A stretch of 64,000 nucleotides of DNA from Candidatus Flexicrinis affinis (GTDB taxonomy: Bacteria; Chloroflexota; Anaerolineae; Aggregatilineales; Phototrophicaceae), in the NCBI GenBank assembly GCA_016716525.1, contig JADJWE010000002.1, positions 558,001-622,000 of the forward strand, in the 5' to 3' direction. Position 1 is the first letter of the stretch; every line of letters begins with the position of its first letter. The notes beneath the pieces were generated by a model. That model was not told the origin of the DNA. It saw only the letters and a list, made by a program, of their open reading frames with translations, and made no database searches. Positions 43,891 through 53,006 of this stretch are shown here, one piece after another. Position numbers and translations under genes: made by a program.

Positions 43891-43938
43891 CTGGTTGCAG
43901 TGTAGAACAAAAGTGCGAATTCTGTCAACCAGCGGCGA

Positions 43939-44568
43939 TCAGTCGAGGCGAACCAGTCCGCGCTGAACCGCGATACGCACCGCCTCGGTCCGGTTCCCGG
44001 CGCTGAGCTTGCCCAAGATGGCGCTGATGTGGAACTTGACGGTGCGTTCGGTGATGACCAGCGCGGCCGCGATTTCTTTGTTGAGATGCCCCTTGGCCAA
44101 CAAGCGCAGCACGTCCATTTCGCGTTCGGTCAGGCTTTCGGCCGGCGGCGCGCTGAGCTGACGCAGCAGCTTGGACGCCACGACAGGTTGCAGCAGCGAG
44201 CCTCCGCCAGCGACGACCCGCACGGCCTCGAACAATTCGCCGCGCGGCACCCCCTTGAGGAGGTAGCCCTTCGCACCCGCTTCGACCGCCTTGACGATAC
44301 GTTCGTCAGTGTCGAAGGCGGTGAACACGATCACGCGCACGTCCGGCGCGCGCTGGCGCAGTTGAGTCAGCGCGTGGAGCCCGTCCACGCCGGGCATCTC
44401 GAGGTCGAGCAGGATGACGTCAGGCCGCAGCGCGCAGGCTTGCTCGACCGCCTGCTGCCCGTCCGCCGCCTCGCCCACAACGGCGAAATCGGGCTGCGTG
44501 CCGAGCACCATCGTCAGGCCGTCGCGCACCACGGGATGATCGTCTACGACAAGAATGCGAATGGTCAT
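43939..44568 (-). CDS. NarL/LuxR-type response regulator
   Basis: A 209-residue regulator. The receiver domain (1-120) has the acidic pocket 'VVDDHPVVRDG', phospho-acceptor Asp55 in 'ILLDLEMPGVDG', Thr/Ala at 'FTAFDTDER' and the lysine in 'GYLLKGV'. The LuxR helix-turn-helix (about 143-205) reads 'LTEREMDVLRLLAKGHLNKE' and 'ITERTVKFHISAILGKL'. The ATG at 44568 overlaps the stop codon of the kinase gene (ATGA). One long open frame appears to join the kinase and regulator, but that is the result of a frameshift inside the kinase gene. Confidence 0.9.
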   Translation of the reverse strand: MTIRILVVDDHPVVRDGLTMVLGTQPDFAVVGEAADGQQAVEQACALRPDVILLDLEMPGVDGLHALTQLRQRAPDVRVIVFTAFDTDERIVKAVEAGAKGYLLKGVPRGELFEAVRVVAGGGSLLQPVVASKLLRQLSAPPAESLTEREMDVLRLLAKGHLNKEIAAALVITERTVKFHISAILGKLSAGNRTEAVRIAVQRGLVRLD

Positions 44569-45720
44569 ACATCCCCCACCGGCACTTCGACCACGACACG
44601 CGTCCCCCGCCCGGGCGCAGACGTCAGCCGAAAACGCCCGCCAAGCAGACCGGCGCGCTCGCGCATACCGGTCAGCCCATAACGATCCGACGGCGCTAGT
44701 TCGGGATCGAACCCGACACCATCGTCGGCGATCGACAGCTTGACCTTGCCGCGGCTCAGCGCAAGCGACAGTGATGGTCGACGCCTGCGCGTGGCGGGCG
44801 ATGTTGGACAGCGCCTCTTGCATGATGCGGATGAAGCCGTTCTCGACGTGCGGCGGCAGGTCGATCGCGGTGAGCTGCAGTTCGACATCAAAGTTAAAGC
44901 GCCCGCCGTAATCACGCGCCAGCGTCGAAATCACGTCGGAGAGCGTTCGCCCGTCAAGCAGCGAAGCGCGCAGGTCCATGACCGACCGGCGGGTCTCGTC
45001 CAGCCCGTGCCGCACGCGGCCTAACGCCTGCTGCACGATCGAACGGACGCGCTCGCCGCCGTCGACCGACTCAAGGACGGCATCAGCGGTCTCGAGCTGG
45101 AGCGCGATCGACGTCAAGTCCTGCGCCAGCGTGTCATGGAATTCACGGGCGATCCGCACGCGCTCCTCGGCGGCGCCGGTTTCGGCACTGCGGCGGAACA
45201 GCCTCGCCCGTTCGATCGCCACGCCGAGCATGTCGGCGATGGTCGCCAGCAGGCGCAGTTCGTCGGCATTGAGCGCGCGCTCGTCGGCGCTGGTGACGTT
45301 GATCAGGCCGAGCTTCTTGCCGTGCGCGTCGATCGGCACGGTTGCGTGATAGCGCAAGCCGTCGGTGCCGGTCATCGTGTCCTTCAGGCGCGAGCACTTG
45401 ATCACGCTGATGTTCGACGCGCCGGACAGTTCGCCGGACTCGTAGTCGTCGATGCACGTACACCACGTGGTGCCCTTCATGCGGTGCGGATGGTCGGCCA
45501 GCGCCGGCGGCAGGTTCTGATGCACGGCGAGGCGCGCGTTTGCGCCGTCATCGTCGGTCAGCCACACCCACCCGGTCTGCAGGTCCATCAACCGCACGAC
45601 AAGGCTGAGCGTGGTACGCAAGGCGCGCTGCACGTCCAGCTCGGCGTTGAGCGCCTGCGCGATTTGATTCAATACGGAGAGTTCGGCGTTGCGCCGGGCG
45701 AGGTCAGCGGGCGTATTCAT
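44565..45720 (-). pseudogene. GAF-HisKA_3 histidine kinase, interrupted by a frameshift
   Basis: The N-terminal part has a GAF domain (about 15-175) and a NarX/DegS-type dimerisation domain with phospho-acceptor His195 in 'REFHDTLAQDLTSIA', then 'FIRIMQEALSNIARHAQAS'. The rest of the ATPase domain is in another frame: 'KLSIADDGVGFDPE', 'YGLTGMRERAGLLGG' and 'FRLTSAPGRGTRVVVEVPVG'. The break is near 44760-44775 and is equivalent to two missing bases or one extra. The true stop at 44565 overlaps the regulator start. If the break is real the kinase has no working ATPase; if it is an error the pair is a normal two-component system. The gene has a TATACT six bases before its ATG. Confidence 0.8.
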
Positions 45721-45726
45721 GCCCTA

Positions 45727-45732
45727 AGTATA
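45727..45732 (-). promoter_or_regulatory. -10-like TATACT six bases before the kinase ATG
   Basis: On the minus strand TATACT is followed by six bases and then the ATG at 45720. With normal spacing, transcription would begin at the A of the start codon, giving a leaderless mRNA. No Shine-Dalgarno sequence is present in between. Confidence 0.4.
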
Positions 45733-45748
45733 CGCGATCTGAATCGCG

Positions 45749-46388
45749 CTACCCGATCAGCACGACATGTACCTCGACGGGGCCGTGCGCACCCAGTATG
45801 AGTTCCTGTGCAATGTCGGCCGTGCGGCTTCCGCCGGTGATAAACACGACGTTGGCGCTCTCGCGGAAGTGCGTCAATCCCGAGGCAGAGACCTGTTCGA
45901 ACCACGCCTCGACATCCGGCAATATCTGATCGGCGCGAACCACCGCGATATGCACCGGCGGCAGCAGTGATGCAAAGCGTGGTTTTCCCGGCCCGCTCGA
46001 TACGACGAGGCTTCCCGTTCCGGCAAGTGCTGCCTCGACACCAGTCAGCCCGACGCGGGCCGACGGATCGCGCACGTCGGCGGGCGTAATCCCGCGCGCG
46101 TTGAGCGCCTGGCCAACCCTCCAGCGAAATCTGATCCGGATCCCGCGATGACCTGTTTGTCATCCCCGATCACTCGAGCACCCGCCCAAGCGCCGCCTTG
46201 TCGTCAGCGCACGGCCACAGCGTCACGCCGACGCGTGCTGCCGCCGCCGAAAACGCGTCGCGGAGCGCATCCGGCGATGTGTCGGCCATCGGCACGACCC
46301 GCACCGGATCGGGGGTGGCAGGGATGTTCAGCGCCGGATTTGTTACCGCGCGCAGGCGTTTCAGGATGGATTCTCTGCTCGACATCAT
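45749..46388 (-). pseudogene. lutC: LutC/YkgG-type LUD protein, with several frameshifts
   Basis: The third gene of a lactate-utilisation set, broken into pieces. The N-terminal part (46388 to 46170) reads 'SSRESILKRLRAVTNPALN' and ends at a stop after 'LGRVLE'. Then 'VIGDDKQVIA', 'DPDQISLEG' and 'RGITPADV' appear in turn in different frames, and the C-terminal part (from 46075) reads 'VRADQILPDVEAWF' and 'VVFITGGSRTADIAQELILG'. Breaks are near 46172, 46141-46146 and 46110-46117, each explained by one or two missing bases. A dense run of deletions suggests a sequence error or recent decay. It lies 158 bases after lutB in the same direction. Confidence 0.75.
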
Positions 46389-46407
46389 TGGATACCCTCA
46401 CCCCTAG

Positions 46408-46430
46408 CCCCTCTCCCTCAGGGAGAGGGG
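46408..46430. repeat. Intergenic hairpin repeat (CCCCTCTCCC type)
   Basis: CCCCTCTCCC (46408-46417) and GGGAGAGGGG (46421-46430) form a 10-bp perfect stem with a three-base loop, preceded by 'CCCTCACCCCTAG'. It lies between lutB and lutC. The look is that of a dispersed intergenic repeat, but only one copy of this form is visible in the window. Confidence 0.55.
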
Positions 46431-46463
46431 GATTCGACCGATCGGTCTGTCGCCATTGTCGGC

Positions 46464-46545
46464 GGGCGACCCGGCGGGTCGCCCCTACAGACTTGCGCGC
46501 CGCCGGTTCCTGACAACTGACACCTGATTCCTGACGTCTTCCCTC
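46464..46545. repeat. Dispersed intergenic repeat, copy 1 (GGGCGACCC/GGGTCGCCC)
   Basis: GGGCGACCC (46464-46472) and GGGTCGCCC (46476-46484) form a 9-bp perfect stem with loop GGC, followed by 'CCTAC' and then 'CCTGACAACTGACACCTGA'. A second copy with the same layout is at 54851-54919. The pairing of a GC hairpin with a 'TGACAACTG' stretch in both places marks one repeat family. Confidence 0.7.
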
Positions 46546-46546
46546 A

Positions 46547-47941
46547 TCACTTCCCTCTTTCCGCCCAAAGTTGGCGGAAGGTCTTGGGCGCGAACGTGGG
46601 AAGGTCACGATATTTGGCCCACGCCCCGATCGGCCCCGGATGCCAGCGACCCATGATCTTCTGGCCGACTCGCGCGGCCCATGCCGTAAGCCGGTAACTC
46701 CACGCTGTTCGCTGCGTGATCGACCACGCCCAGAGGCCGAATCCGTAGAGCTTGCTGCCGTGGCCGCGCACGGTCATGTCGTGGCGCAGGTCGAGCAGCA
46801 TGCGCGGCAGGTCGATATCCACCGGACAGACCTGCTTGCACGCACCGCACAGGCTGGATGCATACGGCAGCGGTTCGGCGTTCTCAAGCCCGACGTACAG
46901 CGGCGTCAGCACCGCCCCGATCGGCCCACCATACACCCATCCGTAGGCGCCGCCGCCTGTGGAACGATAGACAGGGCATGCGTTCTGGCACGATCCACAG
47001 CGGACGCAGCTTAACACCTCGGCGTATTTGGTCGCGTACACCTTGCTGCGGCCATTGTCGACGAGGACGACGTACACTGCTTCCGGCCCGTCGGGCTCGT
47101 CGGTCCGGCGCGGGCCGTTGATCATCGAGGTGTAGACTGCCATGTGTTGACCGGTACCGGCACGCGGCAGAACCTGCGTAAGCAGCGCGTAGTCCTCGAC
47201 GGTCTCGACCATCTTCTCGATACCGACCAGTGCGACATGCACCCGCGGCGCCGACGTACACAGGCGCCCGTTGCCCTCGTTGGTAACGAGCGTAACTGTG
47301 CCGGTTTCTGCAATGATGAAGTTACCGCCGCTGATGCCCATGTCGGCGTCGAGGTAGATCGGGCGCAGGCGTTGGCGGGCAAAAGCGACCATTTCGCCGG
47401 AGTTGTCGGTAAACGGCATGCCCAGCTTCTCGACCATCAGGTCGCGGATGCTCTCTTTGCTCTTGTGGATGATCGGCGCAACGATGTGGCTCGGGTGTTC
47501 GCCGCCGATCTGCACGATGTACTCGCCAAGATCGGTCTCGACCACGTCGAGGCCCGCGCCTTCCAACGCGCCGTTGAGCGCGATCTCCTCGCTCAGCATC
47601 GACTTGGACTTGACGATCCGCTTGACCTGATGCCGCGCCGCGATCTCCTGCACGTGGCGGCGGGCCTCAGCGGCATCCTCGGCCCAAAGCACGGTGATTC
47701 CGTTCTCTTTCATGCGCGCTTCGGCTTCTTCGAGCAGGTCCGGCAGCGACTTGAGCGCGCGGCGTTTAGCGGCTGCAGCTTGCATGCGCAGCTTCTGGCC
47801 GTGCTCGTACCCGAACTGTGTGAACGCCGCCTGCCGGTTGTTGTAGGCATTGCGCGTGCCGCGCCGGACGGCGGTCTGCTGGTCGGTGTTGCGGACGGCG
47901 ATCGACGCCAGATCGACGAAGTTGTTGGACTCGATCTTCAT
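46547..47941 (-). CDS. lutB: LutB-type iron-sulfur protein of lactate oxidation
   Basis: A 464-residue protein of the LutABC L-lactate oxidation complex. The N-terminal LUD domain (about 60-300) shows 'VKSKSMLSEEIALNGALEGA', 'IGGEHPSHIVAPIIHKSKE' and 'ISGGNFIIAETGTV'. A ferredoxin-like region follows with two cysteine sets, 'CVRCGSCQNACPVY' and 'CGACKQVCPVD', for two [4Fe-4S] clusters. It overlaps lutA by four bases and precedes lutC. It should pass electrons from lactate toward the respiratory chain in the cytoplasm. Confidence 0.95.
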   Translation of the reverse strand: MKIESNNFVDLASIAVRNTDQQTAVRRGTRNAYNNRQAAFTQFGYEHGQKLRMQAAAAKRRALKSLPDLLEEAEARMKENGITVLWAEDAAEARRHVQEIAARHQVKRIVKSKSMLSEEIALNGALEGAGLDVVETDLGEYIVQIGGEHPSHIVAPIIHKSKESIRDLMVEKLGMPFTDNSGEMVAFARQRLRPIYLDADMGISGGNFIIAETGTVTLVTNEGNGRLCTSAPRVHVALVGIEKMVETVEDYALLTQVLPRAGTGQHMAVYTSMINGPRRTDEPDGPEAVYVVLVDNGRSKVYATKYAEVLSCVRCGSCQNACPVYRSTGGGAYGWVYGGPIGAVLTPLYVGLENAEPLPYASSLCGACKQVCPVDIDLPRMLLDLRHDMTVRGHGSKLYGFGLWAWSITQRTAWSYRLTAWAARVGQKIMGRWHPGPIGAWAKYRDLPTFAPKTFRQLWAERGK

Positions 47942-48705
47942 TTCGGCGCCTCCTGACCTTCAAGCGACTCGGCCAGCAGGTCGGCCAGGTGGACGCATCG
48001 CACCGCCGATCCGCTGCGCGCCAGCCCGCCGTTGATCTGCGTCATACAGCTCGCGTCGCCGGTCACAACTACGTCCGCCTCGGAGCCGGTGATGCTCTTG
48101 ACCTTGTCTTGCAGCATCGCACCGCTGACGTCGGCCATCTTAACCGCGAACAGCCCGCCGAACCCACAGCAGTTGTCGCAGTCCGGCACCTCCGAAAGCT
48201 CGGCATTCTCGACCTCACCGATCAGCGCGCGCGCCTGACCGCCCAATTTGAGCACACGCAGACCGTGACAACTATCGTGCAGACCGACTTTGCGCGGCGC
48301 GTTCAGCCGTCCGCCGAGGTCGGTGATCCCCAGCCCGTCGACCAAGTACTCGCTGAATTCCCACGTGATCGACGCGGCACGCTCGGCGCGCGGCCCCCAC
48401 AATGTGTCTCCAGCGAACAGCGACGGAAACTCGTGCCGCACCATCGCCGCGCACGAGCCGGACGGCGTGACAATGACCTCGGCCCCGTCGAACGCGCGCA
48501 AGAACTGCTTGGCGACGCGCGCCGCTTCGCGCCGGTTGCCGCTGTTGAACGCCGGTTGGCCGCAGCACGTCTGCGCCATCGGGAACACGACGTTGACGCC
48601 GAGGCGCTCGAGAATCGTCACGACCGACATGCCCGTCTGGGGATACATCATGTCCACGATACAGGTCACGAACAGACTGACGGTCTTTCCCTTTGGGGGA
48701 CTCAC
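47938..48705 (-). CDS. lutA: LutA-type (Fe-S)-binding protein of lactate oxidation
   Basis: A 255-residue protein with two cysteine-rich CCG modules, 'TCCGQPAFNSGNRREA' (first) and 'DNCCGFGGLFAVK' (second), plus 'TPSGSCAAMVRHEFP' and 'GLHDSCHGLRVL', as in LutA and GlpC-type subunits. The GTG at 48705 is chosen because family homology starts there; the open frame continues upstream for 46 codons with no family likeness. No clear ribosome site is seen. It is the first gene of the lut operon and is divergent from a GAF-PAS kinase gene, with 242 bases in between. Confidence 0.92.
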   Translation of the reverse strand: MSPPKGKTVSLFVTCIVDMMYPQTGMSVVTILERLGVNVVFPMAQTCCGQPAFNSGNRREAARVAKQFLRAFDGAEVIVTPSGSCAAMVRHEFPSLFAGDTLWGPRAERAASITWEFSEYLVDGLGITDLGGRLNAPRKVGLHDSCHGLRVLKLGGQARALIGEVENAELSEVPDCDNCCGFGGLFAVKMADVSGAMLQDKVKSITGSEADVVVTGDASCMTQINGGLARSGSAVRCVHLADLLAESLEGQEAPK

Positions 48706-48947
48706 GGTTGGGTTCAGCCACCGCCCTCTCCTTCGATTGCATCCGTCGCCGGTCGCCCATTCGGGCGGGCGTCTGGTCCGATGATAGCCAGCCGTGACCG
48801 ACGGCGCAATCACGCGGCACACCAATGGCGCCGAACGTGCCAAGACGTGTAGATTTTGGTAGACTCCGCCTGTTCACCGAGCGCGGCACGCCGCGGCCCA
48901 ACCTTGCGCCTTGCGCTCGATCGCTCGCTTGACTGAAAGAACGGTGC

Positions 48948-50690
48948 ATGCCCAACGCCGATCCGGAGCTGTTGGCCGACCCCGAACGCCTGAACGTGCT
49001 TCGCACGTTGTTTCCAGCGCGCGGTGCAACCGAGCCTGCGTTCGACCGTCTGGCGTCGCTGGCGGCAAGGCTCGTAAAGGCCCCGATCGGGATCGTGACG
49101 CTGGTCGACATCGATCGCATGACGTTCGCCGGAGCCCACGGCCTGACCGGCAAGTGGCCCGGCCGGGCGATCTGGGGTTTGACACATTCGTACTGTCCGC
49201 ACGTAATCGCCACGCGCGAGCCGCTGGTGATCGACGACGCCCGCAAGAGCGCGCTCGTGCGCGACTACGACGCGGTCCGCGATCCGGGGTTCACCGCATA
49301 TCTCGGCGTCCCGCTGACCACCGTCGACGGCTTTACGCTGGCGGTGCTCGCAGTCGCGGATCGCCGGCCGCGGCGCTGGTCGGAAGAGGACTTGCGAGTC
49401 GTGAGCGACATCGCCGAATGCGCCGTCACCGAAATCCACCTGCGGGCCGCCATCTACGCCGACTCAGGCGAGGAACCGGTGGTCGATACCGGCCCGCTGG
49501 TCGAACGAACGGCGGACATCCGCGCCCTCGACGCCGACGGCGCTACCAAAGCCCTGCTCTATCAGCGCCTTGCGCAGATCGGCGAGCCGTTGGTTGCCGC
49601 GCTTGCCTCGACCTCCGATGTGGTGTGGGTGGCCGACTCCAACGGCGATCTGCTGTACCTCAACCCTGCCGCCGGCGCATTCTTCGGCGTGGATCTGCTC
49701 TCGTATCGCGGCACGGCCAACTGCGTCGATTTCTTGGACGGCGAAGTGCTCGAGTTCTTCAAGTCCGTCGCCGTGCCGGACGCGTCGCGGGGTGGCGAAT
49801 GGAGCGGCGACCTGTACCTCCGCCGCCACGACGGGGCCGAGATTCCAATGTCGGTGACGGTCAACGTACACATCCCCGTCGCAAGCACGAAAGAGAATTG
49901 GAGTGTGGTCGCGCGCGACATCACCGCCCTGCGCGATTCCGAGCAGTCGGTGCTGCGGTCGCTGGAACGCGAACAGGCCGTGACGGCCTTGCAGCAGCGA
50001 TTCATCACGACCATGTCACACGAATTCCGTACACCGCTGTCGATCGTGCTGTCGTCGTTGGAGATGCTGCAGCGGCATGGCGCGCGGTCCGACCCGATCG
50101 AACACTATCAGCGCATGCGCGCGTCCGTCCGGCACATCTCCAGCGTGCTCGACCGCGGCGTGCAAATGCTTGAAGACCCGGACGCCGATCTGATCCCGTC
50201 GATCCAGAAGGTGTCGCTGCCGGAATTTGCGCATGAGATTTCGGCGCGCATGCACGAGGAGTTCGAGGGTCGTATCATTCACGTCGACGCGCCGCCGGAC
50301 ATGCCGGCCGTCCGCACCGACACTGTCGCGCTGGGCATGATCGTCGAAAATCTGCTCTCGAACGCGCTCAAGTTCAGCACGACCGGGACGGTGGTCACGT
50401 TCAAGCTGGCGCTGCGCGGATCGGGGACGAGCAGCGATCCGCGCCTGCTGGCGATCACCGTGCGCGATCATGGCATCGGAATCCCGGAGGACGCACAGCC
50501 GTACATCTTCGAGCGCTTCTTCCGAGCCTACAACCTGCCCAATGTACCGGGGATCGGCGCGGGGTTGTATACCGTCAAGCGGTTGGTCGAACGCCTACAG
50601 GGGCGGATCGAGTTCTACAGCCGGCCGGGCGAAGGCACGGAGTTCATCATCATCATCCCAGTTGGGCCAGACTCCGGGCGTGCCGGCTGA
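48948..50690 (+). CDS. Soluble GAF-PAS histidine kinase
   Basis: A 580-residue kinase without membrane segments. GAF domain at about 30-165 ('LVKAPIGIVTLVDIDRM', 'GVPLTTVDGFTLAVLAVAD'), PAS at about 212-330 ('VWVADSNGDLLYLNPAAGAF'), HisKA with His358 in 'TTMSHEFRTPLSIVLSSL', and an ATPase domain (about 455-575) with 'ENLLSNALKFS', 'DHGIGIPEDAQPYIFERFFR' and 'GIGAGLYTVKRLVERLQG'. The GAF domain is of the type beginning with 'LLADPERLNVLRTL'. No regulator gene is next to it. It is divergent from lutABC and lies upstream of ldhA, so a link to lactate sensing is possible. Confidence 0.9.
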   Translation: MPNADPELLADPERLNVLRTLFPARGATEPAFDRLASLAARLVKAPIGIVTLVDIDRMTFAGAHGLTGKWPGRAIWGLTHSYCPHVIATREPLVIDDARKSALVRDYDAVRDPGFTAYLGVPLTTVDGFTLAVLAVADRRPRRWSEEDLRVVSDIAECAVTEIHLRAAIYADSGEEPVVDTGPLVERTADIRALDADGATKALLYQRLAQIGEPLVAALASTSDVVWVADSNGDLLYLNPAAGAFFGVDLLSYRGTANCVDFLDGEVLEFFKSVAVPDASRGGEWSGDLYLRRHDGAEIPMSVTVNVHIPVASTKENWSVVARDITALRDSEQSVLRSLEREQAVTALQQRFITTMSHEFRTPLSIVLSSLEMLQRHGARSDPIEHYQRMRASVRHISSVLDRGVQMLEDPDADLIPSIQKVSLPEFAHEISARMHEEFEGRIIHVDAPPDMPAVRTDTVALGMIVENLLSNALKFSTTGTVVTFKLALRGSGTSSDPRLLAITVRDHGIGIPEDAQPYIFERFFRAYNLPNVPGIGAGLYTVKRLVERLQGRIEFYSRPGEGTEFIIIIPVGPDSGRAG

Positions 50691-50744
50691 GGAGCGCACA
50701 AGTTAGTTCCACTATCGTAAGTCGTGTTTAGCGAGGGAAGCGCT

Positions 50745-51752
50745 ATGCGAATTGCCGTATTCAGCACCAAACCGTACGACCGCCAGTTTCTCGAAGCCGC
50801 AAACGGGTTTCATGATTTCAAGCTGAAGTACTTCGAGACGCGCCTGACCAGCGAGACGGTTCAAGTCGCTGCCGGCTATGACGGCGTGTGCGTATTCGTC
50901 AACGACGTGCTCGACGCCGAAGTAATCGAGCGATTGTCCGCCGAGGGCGTCAAGCTGATCGCACTGCGGTGCGCCGGCTTCAACAACGTGAACCTGCACG
51001 CTGCCGAAGAACACGGGATGACAGTGGTGCGCGTTCCCGCCTACTCCCCCTACGCGGTGGCCGAGCACACGGTCGCCATGATGTTGTCGCTCAACCGCAA
51101 GATTTACCGTGCACACAACCGCGTGCGCGAAGGCAATTTCTCGCTCGACGGCTTGCTGGGGTTCGACCTGCATGGCCAGACCGTCGGCGTCATCGGAACC
51201 GGCCAAATCGGACAAGTGGTCATCCGTATCATGGCCGGGTTCGGCTGCAAGGTACTGGCTTACGACCCCTACCCGAACCCGGAGGTCGAACGCCTCGGTG
51301 GATCGTACGTCGCGCTGGACGACCTGCTCACGCACTGCGACATCATCACGCTGCACTGCCCGCTGACTCCGGAGACGCGCCATTTGATCGACGCCGAGAC
51401 ACTGGCCGTGTGTAAGGACGGCGTGATGATCGTCAACACAAGCCGCGGCGCGCTGATCGACGCCCTCGACGTCATCGAGGCGCTCAAGTCCGGCCGGATC
51501 GGGTATTTGGGATTGGACGTCTACGAGGAGGAGGCCGATGTCTTCTTTGAAGATCTATCGGGGCAAATCCTCAAAGACGACACGTTGGCGCGGCTGATGA
51601 CGTTTCCGAACGTGTTGATTACCAGTCATCAAGCATTCTTCACGCGTAACGCGCTGCAGAATATCGCCGAAACGACGATGCGCAACATCGCGCTGTTTGC
51701 CGCCGGCAAGTCCGCGGAAAACGCGGTCGGCATCGAACGCGTCAAACGCTAA
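50745..51752 (+). CDS. ldhA: Fermentative D-lactate dehydrogenase
   Basis: A 335-residue D-2-hydroxyacid dehydrogenase that interconverts pyruvate and D-lactate with NADH. The nucleotide motif is 'VGVIGTGQIGQVV'; the catalytic arginine is in 'IVNTSRGALID', the glutamate in 'DVYEEEADVFFED', and the histidine in 'ITSHQAFFT'. The last two match E. coli LdhA closely. The ATG at 50745 is chosen because GAGGGA lies six bases upstream; a start 21 bases earlier is less likely. An LLM-family oxidoreductase gene follows after 18 bases and is probably co-transcribed. Confidence 0.93.
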   Translation: MRIAVFSTKPYDRQFLEAANGFHDFKLKYFETRLTSETVQVAAGYDGVCVFVNDVLDAEVIERLSAEGVKLIALRCAGFNNVNLHAAEEHGMTVVRVPAYSPYAVAEHTVAMMLSLNRKIYRAHNRVREGNFSLDGLLGFDLHGQTVGVIGTGQIGQVVIRIMAGFGCKVLAYDPYPNPEVERLGGSYVALDDLLTHCDIITLHCPLTPETRHLIDAETLAVCKDGVMIVNTSRGALIDALDVIEALKSGRIGYLGLDVYEEEADVFFEDLSGQILKDDTLARLMTFPNVLITSHQAFFTRNALQNIAETTMRNIALFAAGKSAENAVGIERVKR

Positions 51753-51770
51753 TTCAAAAGGAGGACACGC

Positions 51771-52691
51771 ATGGTACAGATCGGCATCATGATCGAGGGG
51801 CAGGACGGCCTGAATTGGGAACGCTGGACGCGCATCCTGCAAGCGGCGGAAGACCTCGGCTATGCGTTCGTATTCCGTTCCGACCACTTCGCATTCACCG
51901 ACCCGCCGACTAAGGACTCACTCGAGCTGTGGGTGTCGCTGACGTACGCCGCGACTCTCACCAAGCGCATCGAGTTCGGGCCGATGGTGGCGCCGGTTAC
52001 GTTCCGTCACCCGTCGATGACCGTACGTATGGGCGCGCAGGTCGACGATTTGAGCGGCGGGCGCTTGTCGTTGGGGCTGGGCGCGGGCTGGCACGAGGGC
52101 GAACACCGGATGTTCGGTGTGCCGTTCTACGACCGCGCCACGCGCTTCGAAATGTTCTCGGACGCGTTGGAGGTCACGCGACTGCTGTTGGACGGCGACG
52201 GACCGGCGACCTACCACGGCAAGCACTTCTCGCTCGAAAACGCCCTGCTGCTGCCCAAGCCCAAGCGCAAGACGCCGGTGCTGATCGGCGGCAATGGGCC
52301 GAACAAGACTCTGCCGCTGGTGGCGCGTTATGCCGACGAGTGGAACGGCGTGTTCATCAACCCGTCCACTTACCGCGAGCGGAACGCCCGCTTGAACGAC
52401 CTGCTCGCCGAGCGCGGGCGGCCCGAAAGCGCGATCAAGCGGTCGATCATGACCCGCGTCGAGTATGCGCGCGATGCGTCCGAGCTGGCAGCGCGCGTGA
52501 ATGCCGCAGGGCGGAGCCAAGCCGAGCTGGTCGAGCACGGCCTGATTGTCGGCACCGCGTCGCAAATCGTCGACCAGATCGGCGCGTTTGCCGATGCCGG
52601 CGTGCAGCGGTTCATGCTGCAGTGGCTCGATCAGGACGACATCGACCGGCTTGAGCACATGGCGACCCACGTACTACCTCAACTGCACTAA
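51771..52691 (+). CDS. LLM-class (F420-type) flavin-dependent oxidoreductase
   Basis: A 306-residue TIM-barrel protein of the luciferase-like monooxygenase family. It shows 'GLNWERWTRILQAAEDLGYA', 'RSDHFAFTDPPTKDSLELW', 'SGGRLSLGLGAGWHEGEHRM' and 'PVLIGGNGPNKTLPLVARYA', patterns common in F420-dependent members. The cofactor (F420 or FMN) and substrate are not certain. AAAAGGAGG lies just before the ATG. It follows ldhA closely and ends at a strong terminator. Confidence 0.88.
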   Translation: MVQIGIMIEGQDGLNWERWTRILQAAEDLGYAFVFRSDHFAFTDPPTKDSLELWVSLTYAATLTKRIEFGPMVAPVTFRHPSMTVRMGAQVDDLSGGRLSLGLGAGWHEGEHRMFGVPFYDRATRFEMFSDALEVTRLLLDGDGPATYHGKHFSLENALLLPKPKRKTPVLIGGNGPNKTLPLVARYADEWNGVFINPSTYRERNARLNDLLAERGRPESAIKRSIMTRVEYARDASELAARVNAAGRSQAELVEHGLIVGTASQIVDQIGAFADAGVQRFMLQWLDQDDIDRLEHMATHVLPQLH

Positions 52692-52695
52692 CCAA

Positions 52696-52722
52696 AGTGC
52701 CCCCTCAGGTCGAGGGGGCACT
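52696..52722 (+). terminator. Terminator after ldhA and the LLM-family gene
   Basis: AGTGCCCCCTC (52696-52706) and GAGGGGGCACT (52712-52722) form an 11-bp perfect stem with a five-base loop, starting five bases after the stop codon and followed by 'CTCTATT'. Confidence 0.75.
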
Positions 52723-52748
52723 CTCTATTACGGTACGGGTTCAGTGCG

Positions 52749-53006
52749 CTATGCGCGTCGCAGGAACCTGACTGCCGCGATCACGATAATCGCGCCGATA
52801 GTTGCCGTGACGATGTGTAAGACGCTCAGGCCGGTTGTCTCGAAATCGGTGCCGGTCAACAGGCCAATAACCCAGCCGCCGACGAAGCTGCCGACGATTC
52901 CGAGGATGATGTTCATAATGAGGCCCTGCGGGTTGCCCATGATCATGCCAGCAAGCCAACCAGCGATGGCGCCAACGACGATCCAAACGAGGATATTCAC
53001 CAACAT
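52749..53006 (-). CDS. GlsB/YeaQ/YmgE-family small membrane protein
   Basis: An 85-residue protein of the transglycosylase-associated (GlsB/YeaQ) family, with three helices. Family features are 'NILVWIVVGAIAGWLAGMIM', 'GLIMNIILGIVGSFVGGWVI' and 'HIVTATIGAIIVIAAVRFL'. These proteins are induced in envelope or general stress in several bacteria; their molecular role is unsettled. It is a single gene. Confidence 0.9.
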   Translation of the reverse strand: MLVNILVWIVVGAIAGWLAGMIMGNPQGLIMNIILGIVGSFVGGWVIGLLTGTDFETTGLSVLHIVTATIGAIIVIAAVRFLRRA

